64,000 bases of DNA. Origin: Neoalteromonas flava (lineage in GTDB: Bacteria > Pseudomonadota > Gammaproteobacteria > Enterobacterales > Alteromonadaceae). The DNA is taken from NCBI RefSeq assembly GCF_002807685.1, contig NZ_PEAX01000002.1:372001-436000 (forward strand), in the 5' to 3' direction. The notes beneath the pieces were generated by a model that was not told the DNA's origin, searched no databases, and saw nothing but the letters and a program-made list of their open reading frames with translations. Made by a program: the position numbers and the translations under genes. Every line of letters starts with the position of its first letter. The first letter of the stretch is position 1. Below, one piece after another: positions 58,101 through 64,000 of the stretch.

Positions 58101-59593
58101 ACCCTGCAGCGCTTATTTCGGTGAAACTCGTTTCTGAGCCAGGTGTTGGTACCATTGCCACTGGGGTTGCCAAAGCTTACGCAGACTTGATAACCATTTC
58201 AGGATATGACGGCGGTACCGGCGCGAGTCCATTGACCTCAGTAAAATATGCGGGCAGCCCATTTGAGTTAGGCTTATCTGAAACGCAACAGGCGCTGGTA
58301 GAAAACGGCTTACGACATAAAGTACGCGTACAAACTGATGGTGGGTTAAAGACTGGGCTAGATGTAGTCAAAGGGGCCATCTTGGGTGCCGAAAGCTTTG
58401 GTTTTGGCACTGGTCCGATGGTCGCGCTTGGCTGCAAATACCTGCGTATCTGCCACCTTAACAACTGCGCTACAGGCGTAGCAACGCAAGATCAAAAACT
58501 ACGCGACAACTATTTTATCGGCCTTCCTGAAATGGTTATGAACTACTTTAAGTTTGTCGCTCAAGAAGTTCGTGAAATACTCGCTTCACTTGGCGTGCGC
58601 CGTCTTGACGATGTGATTGGCAGAACGGAGTTTCTCACGGTCTTAGAGGGGCAGACCGCCAAGCAGACCAAACTTGATCTGCAACCACTGCTAGCCAAGC
58701 CTGCAGCTGGTGAACACACACGCTTATTCTGCTCTGAGACGACGAATGCACCGCTTGATAAAGGCTTGTTAAACCAGCAAATCTTGCGCGATTGTGAAAC
58801 GGCAATCGCGACTGGTAAGGGTGTTAATTTGGAGTACGCGATTCGCAATACCGATCGCAGTGTAGGCGCAACCTTGTCTGGAGCGATTGCCAAAGTGCAT
58901 GGCAATGAAGGACTTGATGATAGTCCGATTAAGATCACTTTACGTGGCACCTCAGGTCAAAGTTTCGGCGTTTGGAATGCTGGCGGCGTGCATCTGCATT
59001 TGATTGGTGACGCTAACGACTATGTGGGTAAAGGAATGGCCGGTGGTAAGCTGGTTATTCATCCTCCGCGCGGGATCCAGTTTGATCCGCATCACAGCGC
59101 AATCATGGGTAATACCTGCTTGTATGGTGCGACAGGCGGCAAGTTATTTGCAGCCGGACGCGCAGGTGAACGGTTTGCGGTACGTAATTCTGGCGCTATC
59201 GCGGTCGCTGAAGGAATCGGTGACAATGGTTGTGAATATATGACCGGTGGGATCGTTGCTGTACTTGGTAGTATTGGGGTGAACTTTGGGGCCGGAATGA
59301 CCGGTGGTTTTGCATATTTATATGATGCCAACGATGATATCACTGCGCGTGTTAATCCGGAATTAGTAGAGATTTTACCAGTTGAACAAAAGGGTATCTT
59401 AACTGAGCATTTACGCGGCCTTATTGATCAGCACTACGAGGAAACAGGCAGTGAGCATGCTTTGCATTTACTGACTCATTTCAGCGATGAAGTCGCCAAG
59501 TTCCGACTCATCAAACCCAAAACCAGTGATGTGAAGAATCTACTAGGGCACATTAGCCGCTCTACGTCAGAACTTCAATTACAAGCGCAGTAG
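55127..59593 (+). CDS. gltB: Glutamate synthase (NADPH) large subunit
   Basis: GltB transfers the amide of glutamine to 2-oxoglutarate. The 1488-residue protein has a short propeptide (MSLYNPADSRDN) ahead of the N-terminal nucleophile Cys in CGFGLIAHVQGE, the glutaminase domain to about 430, the central domain, the FMN-binding synthase domain (GGNSNSGEGGEDPARF, SGYDGGTGASPLTSVKYAG), the 3Fe-4S cysteines in CKYLRICHLNNCATGV, and the C-terminal beta-helix of Gly repeats (GGKLVIHPPRG, GATGGKLFAAGRAGERFAVRN). ATG 55127 follows AGGAG and is the family start; the frame is open back to 55064. gltD follows after 18 bases. Confidence 0.97.
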   Translation: MSLYNPADSRDNCGFGLIAHVQGEASHRLITTAIEGLDRMQHRGGIAADGKTGDGCGLLLQKPDSFFQAIAEDNGWRLSKKYGVGTIFFSQNNDLRERARKVIEEELTKETLAVAGWRQVPVDHSVLGDLAKTGVPQIEQVFVNAPPGWRKRDLERRLFMIRRRVEKQLTDDPDFYVACLSALVTIYKGLVMPCDLPKFYLDLADPRMASAICVFHQRFSTNTLPKWPLAQPFRFLAHNGEINTIKGNRDWAMARTAKFATPLIPDLKDAAPFVNTEGSDSSSLDNMLELFLAGGMDLFRAMRLLVPPAYQNNKTMDLELRAFYEFNSMHMEPWDGPAGIVLTNGRHVACNLDRNGLRPARYVITDDGFITLASEVGIWDYAPESVIEKGRVGPGEMLAVDTYTGKIMRSAEIDDDLKSRHPYQEWLTKHIRRLTPIEQMDAGLIGKRVFDDDAIATYHKLFNYSYEEIQQIIKVLAKDGQEAVGSMGDDTPMAVMSSRQRILYDYFRQQFAQVTNPPIDSLRENHVMSLATCIGREQNVFSETSGYADRVLFESPVLMYTDLKQLREFNPENYYSEVVDINYAPEEGLKKAIERICGEVEYLVKQKHAAFVILSDRHIKPNRIPVPAAMAVGAVHQRLVAKQLRCDANIVVETGSVRDPHHFAVLIGLGATAIYPFLAYETIEQMAEHKEFDIPVLDAVLNYRKGINKGLYKIMSKMGISTIASYRSSKLFEAVGINRSVMDLCFKGVTSRIQGASFEDFEQDTLNLARIAWLKRKKLSHGGLLKYVHDGEYHAYNPDVVQSLQKAVKTGDYDDYKVYANLVNQRAPAHLRDLFGLTSSLEPIDVSEVEPAEHLFPRFDSAAMSIGALSPEAHEALAIAMNRLGGNSNSGEGGEDPARFNTERNSKIKQVASGRFGVTPHYLVNASVIQIKVAQGAKPGEGGQLPGDKVNKYIAELRYSVPGVTLISPPPHHDIYSIEDLAQLIFDLKQVNPAALISVKLVSEPGVGTIATGVAKAYADLITISGYDGGTGASPLTSVKYAGSPFELGLSETQQALVENGLRHKVRVQTDGGLKTGLDVVKGAILGAESFGFGTGPMVALGCKYLRICHLNNCATGVATQDQKLRDNYFIGLPEMVMNYFKFVAQEVREILASLGVRRLDDVIGRTEFLTVLEGQTAKQTKLDLQPLLAKPAAGEHTRLFCSETTNAPLDKGLLNQQILRDCETAIATGKGVNLEYAIRNTDRSVGATLSGAIAKVHGNEGLDDSPIKITLRGTSGQSFGVWNAGGVHLHLIGDANDYVGKGMAGGKLVIHPPRGIQFDPHHSAIMGNTCLYGATGGKLFAAGRAGERFAVRNSGAIAVAEGIGDNGCEYMTGGIVAVLGSIGVNFGAGMTGGFAYLYDANDDITARVNPELVEILPVEQKGILTEHLRGLIDQHYEETGSEHALHLLTHFSDEVAKFRLIKPKTSDVKNLLGHISRSTSELQLQAQ

Positions 59594-61027
<1,434 letters not shown>

Positions 61028-61076
61028 CCTCGCTCCAGCAATGCGTCAGGGCTCTGGCGCGTTGCGAGAGCAGACA

Positions 61077-64000
61077 TTAAGTATCTAACCCAAACTCGCA
61101 GATAAAAGTCGTACCCGACGGTACATTGTCACTGATTGAGATAGTCCCGCCTAACCGAATGGTTACGATATTGGCGACAATCTGCAGGCCAAGACCAACA
61201 CTTCCTGCTTGACGCCGCGTGGTAAAAAAAGGTTTAAAGATTTTCTCTTTTATCTCGTTGCTAACACCACAGCCGTTATCACTGAAGCGTAGACTCGCCG
61301 TGTTGTTTTGAATAGAAACTACAATGGTAATTTTTGGTGATAGCGTCGCACTAAAAGCATGTTCAATTGCATTCAAGGTTAATTGTGTAAGCAACTGAGA
61401 AATTGCGCCTGGATAAGTTTCTAAACGGATATTTTCAGGACAATCAAGTTGCCATTCCACGTTAGCTCGTTGCATTGTTGGCCCAAGATTTACAAGTACT
61501 TCGTACAAATATGTCTTTAAGTCAATCTGCCGTTTAGTTTGCGAAATTTGATCGGTCGATAAGTTCTTAAAGCTATGCACAAGATTGTTGGCTTTCTCCA
61601 AGTTTGTAGCAATTAATGCTGATCCTTCCGTGATACTACTTAGCGTTTTCTCAAAGTCAGACCGTGTAACTTTGTGCTCCTTGAATTTGCTTAATAATTT
61701 TTGCGCATCATCGTGAATCAATGAAGAGGCAGTAACTGCAATACCGACTGGCGTGTTTATTTCATGGGCAACACCGACAACCAGCGAAGTCAAAGAAGCG
61801 TTCTTTTCTGACTCTATCAGCTGTGTTTCGGCATTTACCAACGCTTCACTACGTTTTTTAATCTCCATTTCTAAGTGCTCGTTACTCGCTTTAAGCGTCG
61901 CCATGCGCCAGCGGTTCCAAACGCTAAAAAACAACACGGCCAGCAGTACGTAACAAACAATCGCCGAAGGTGTTTGCCACCAGGGTGCTAGAATACTGAA
62001 TCTAAAAGTTGCTACTTGTTCTTGGTTAATCCCTTTTCCAGTGCTTACTACCTGAAACTCATAGTCTCCAGGAGATAAACCAGCATAGCTGACCGTAGAC
62101 TTTTCTGTTGGCGATGACCATTCTTCTTTGTGCCCAACTAAACGATAAGAGTAATTTGCCGCGATATTAGAAAGCAGGTTTAAATCAGCAAAATGAAAGC
62201 TAATATCCTTAGTAGAGTGGCTATATTCGTGCACCCTCTTAGGCTCTTGCTCAGTAAAAAGTATGTCAATGTCATCAACAGTTACATGACTAATGGTAAT
62301 TTTTGAATTTACCTTAATTGGTTGTAATGACGCCGTGCGGATCCTCGAGAAGCCCGTAGTTCCCCCAAAATACAAATCACCATTAGCACTCGCAAATCCT
62401 GACTTAATGACAAATTGGTCTGCGTGCAGTCCATTATCGCTAGTAAAGTGTTCAAGCTGCGTACGTTGAGAATTCAGTTGATAAATTCCGTTCGCAGTGC
62501 TGAACCAAATGGCGTTGTTCACATCTGCCAAGACTTTCTTGAGGGCAAGGTTTTGGATCCTGCTATCCTGAGGGAAGTACTGGAAGGTATTGGAAATATC
62601 ATCAAGCTTGTTGAGCTTATTGTCTGTAGCAACCCAAAGTGTATTTTCATTATCACGGATCATATCAACAATATTATTGCTACTTAAGTCTCCCTCTTGT
62701 CCTGCTTGAAAAACCAGCCGTCGCTCGCTATCTAGACGGAAGCGTAAAACGCCAGAACCCAAAACAGCAACATTAATAAATTGGTGTCGATCTTCCGCTA
62801 TTGCAGCAATCGCCGCTTGGGTAAATTGTGGCCAGACGGAGCTAAGATCAACACGTTTAATTGCTTGTCCGTCATACACAAACAGCCCATTGTGTGAAGT
62901 TCCAATCCACACCAAGCCATCAGAGGAATGTAATAAGGATTCGACTAAATAACTTTGCGTATCGGGGAACAGCGATTGCAAGTTAACAAATTCATTTTCA
63001 CGGCTGCGTTTGCGGAACAGTCCTTTGTTACTGCCAACCCACAAATCACCTTTTGCATCTTCAATGATAACAATCACTAGTCCGATATCCGGATCGACCA
63101 TTTGCGGCGTCGTCTCACTGGGGTCAAGTCTTAACAGGCCTTGTGTAGAGCCTATCCATACCCGTTGCTGCGAATCTTCAAGTAAAGCATGCACGCGACC
63201 AATATCAGCTGTACTTCCCTGTTTGTCCTGATACTCTGTGAAGCCTGTTATTGAATCGCCAATAAAGCTTATTTTAATCAGCCCAGAAGGCCGTGACGCA
63301 ACCCAAAGCACACCATTGCTGTCATATACAATATCTCTAATATCATCATGCGGAAGCAAAGCTAATCGCTGCCCATTGACCAACGGAATAAAATTCTCTG
63401 TGTTAATATCATAGAGATAAAGGCCTGACAGTGTACCAATCCACAACTGGCTTTGGTCGCCAAGGGCCAATGCTGTGATGCGCACGTCGGTGACATTTTG
63501 CGCATTAAACCCGGCTATAGTAGAACAACTATCCCGCGTGGCGGTCATTTTACATATGCCGTTTTCGGTCCCCACCCACATATCACCGGTAGGCGTTATC
63601 AGTAAACGTCGAATGCGTTCCTGAAACAGGAGGCTGTCGTCTGCCAGCAGCGCATTAATTGGTTCAACTGTGAAGTCATTATTTCGAATACGATCTAAGC
63701 CCGCACCAGTAGCAATCCAGATAGCGCCATCCACATCTTGATTTATGTGCCAGACTCGATTGTGACTGAGGCCAACAGAGTCGCCGTCCCTTTGCATAAA
63801 GGTTTGCGTACGATTGGACTGCCTCAGGAATACAGATACACCTCCGCCGTTTGTGCCGATCCACACATTACCTGCCGCATCTTCGAAGAAAGTCTGCACT
63901 AAATTACTATATAGTCGCAGTGACTCAGCCGCCTGCTCAGATAAATGTAACTTGAGGCGCAACTGCTGATCGTACACAAAAACCCCTTGCCCCCAGGTAC
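61077..64000 (-). CDS. Beta-propeller (Reg_prop) sensor histidine kinase, 5' end outside window
   Basis: The last 973 residues are visible and the frame is open to the window edge, so this is partial at its N-terminus. It starts within propeller repeats (TWGQGVFVYD, VWIGTNGGGVSVF, MWVGTENGICKM), followed by a Y_Y_Y domain (HKEEWSSPTEKSTVSYAGLSPG), a membrane helix (about 670-690 of the visible part), a coiled coil, and a histidine kinase core: His in GVAHEINTPVGIAVTASSL (CAT complement at 61764-61766), NAIEHAF, SDNGCGVS, VGLGLQIV. There is no receiver or DNA-binding domain. The core resembles that of the GAF kinase at 1788 closely, including FKNLSTDQISQ. The regulated partner is unknown. Confidence 0.93.
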   Translation of the reverse strand, partial: TWGQGVFVYDQQLRLKLHLSEQAAESLRLYSNLVQTFFEDAAGNVWIGTNGGGVSVFLRQSNRTQTFMQRDGDSVGLSHNRVWHINQDVDGAIWIATGAGLDRIRNNDFTVEPINALLADDSLLFQERIRRLLITPTGDMWVGTENGICKMTATRDSCSTIAGFNAQNVTDVRITALALGDQSQLWIGTLSGLYLYDINTENFIPLVNGQRLALLPHDDIRDIVYDSNGVLWVASRPSGLIKISFIGDSITGFTEYQDKQGSTADIGRVHALLEDSQQRVWIGSTQGLLRLDPSETTPQMVDPDIGLVIVIIEDAKGDLWVGSNKGLFRKRSRENEFVNLQSLFPDTQSYLVESLLHSSDGLVWIGTSHNGLFVYDGQAIKRVDLSSVWPQFTQAAIAAIAEDRHQFINVAVLGSGVLRFRLDSERRLVFQAGQEGDLSSNNIVDMIRDNENTLWVATDNKLNKLDDISNTFQYFPQDSRIQNLALKKVLADVNNAIWFSTANGIYQLNSQRTQLEHFTSDNGLHADQFVIKSGFASANGDLYFGGTTGFSRIRTASLQPIKVNSKITISHVTVDDIDILFTEQEPKRVHEYSHSTKDISFHFADLNLLSNIAANYSYRLVGHKEEWSSPTEKSTVSYAGLSPGDYEFQVVSTGKGINQEQVATFRFSILAPWWQTPSAIVCYVLLAVLFFSVWNRWRMATLKASNEHLEMEIKKRSEALVNAETQLIESEKNASLTSLVVGVAHEINTPVGIAVTASSLIHDDAQKLLSKFKEHKVTRSDFEKTLSSITEGSALIATNLEKANNLVHSFKNLSTDQISQTKRQIDLKTYLYEVLVNLGPTMQRANVEWQLDCPENIRLETYPGAISQLLTQLTLNAIEHAFSATLSPKITIVVSIQNNTASLRFSDNGCGVSNEIKEKIFKPFFTTRRQAGSVGLGLQIVANIVTIRLGGTISISDNVPSGTTFICEFGLDT

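Overview
The window is a chromosomal stretch of a gammaproteobacterium, most probably a marine member of the Alteromonadales (Alteromonadaceae-like). The evidence is Alteromonas/Vibrio-type synteny (rsmE-gshB-yqgE-yqgF; pilUT/yggS-proC-yggT; rsmI/lpoA-yraN-diaA-dolP; arcB/gltBD), small Alteromonadales-type proteins (DUF3545, DUF4426, DUF3833), a carboxynorspermidine polyamine route, and a secreted GH2 beta-galactosidase. The species is not identified. I see no rRNA, tRNA, CRISPR array, insertion sequence or prophage.

Layout. 1-10.3 kb: start of an MscS channel, a small membrane protein, rsmE, an inserted GAF histidine kinase, gshB-yqgE-ruvX, then a DUF2007 protein and pilT-pilU on the minus strand, divergent from yggS-proC-yggT-DUF4426. 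10.3-16.8 kb: a GAF protein, a VOC protein, an EAL phosphodiesterase, yaaA, transaldolase, pgi and a DUF3545 protein. 16.8-22.4 kb: the threonine operon thrL-thrA-thrB-thrC with ung directly behind it; the leader peptide and attenuator are readable. 22.5-27.4 kb: a four-gene minor pseudopilin operon (fimT, pilW, pilX, a very large pilV-like gene) and a divergent pilE-like gene. 27.5-36.2 kb: exported LacZ, a CheY-like regulator, aceK, MAPEG, and an OmpR-type regulator with a hybrid kinase. 36.2-46.5 kb: a beta-propeller diguanylate cyclase, a DUF3833 lipoprotein, a chalcone-isomerase-like protein, a PLP enzyme, a hypothetical protein, the carboxynorspermidine synthase/decarboxylase pair and a TonB-dependent receptor. 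46.5-64 kb: rsmI, lpoA-yraN-diaA-dolP, a PEBP-like protein, arcB, gltB-gltD and a second beta-propeller sensor, a histidine kinase cut by the window end.

The main themes are housekeeping metabolism (threonine, proline, glutathione, glutamate, pentose phosphate, glyoxylate control) and dense signalling: three orphan or hybrid kinases, ArcB, two receivers, one GGDEF and one EAL protein. Type IV pilus biogenesis and retraction genes sit at two places. No clearly new multi-gene system is visible. The most unusual items are the giant Cys/His-rich pilV-like pseudopilin in a cluster without pilY1, an ArcB that lacks one of the two redox cysteines known in E. coli, a hybrid kinase beside an OmpR regulator with no HPt domain, a possible ATT start codon, and several strong palindromes in control regions (thr, MAPEG/ompR-type, gltB).
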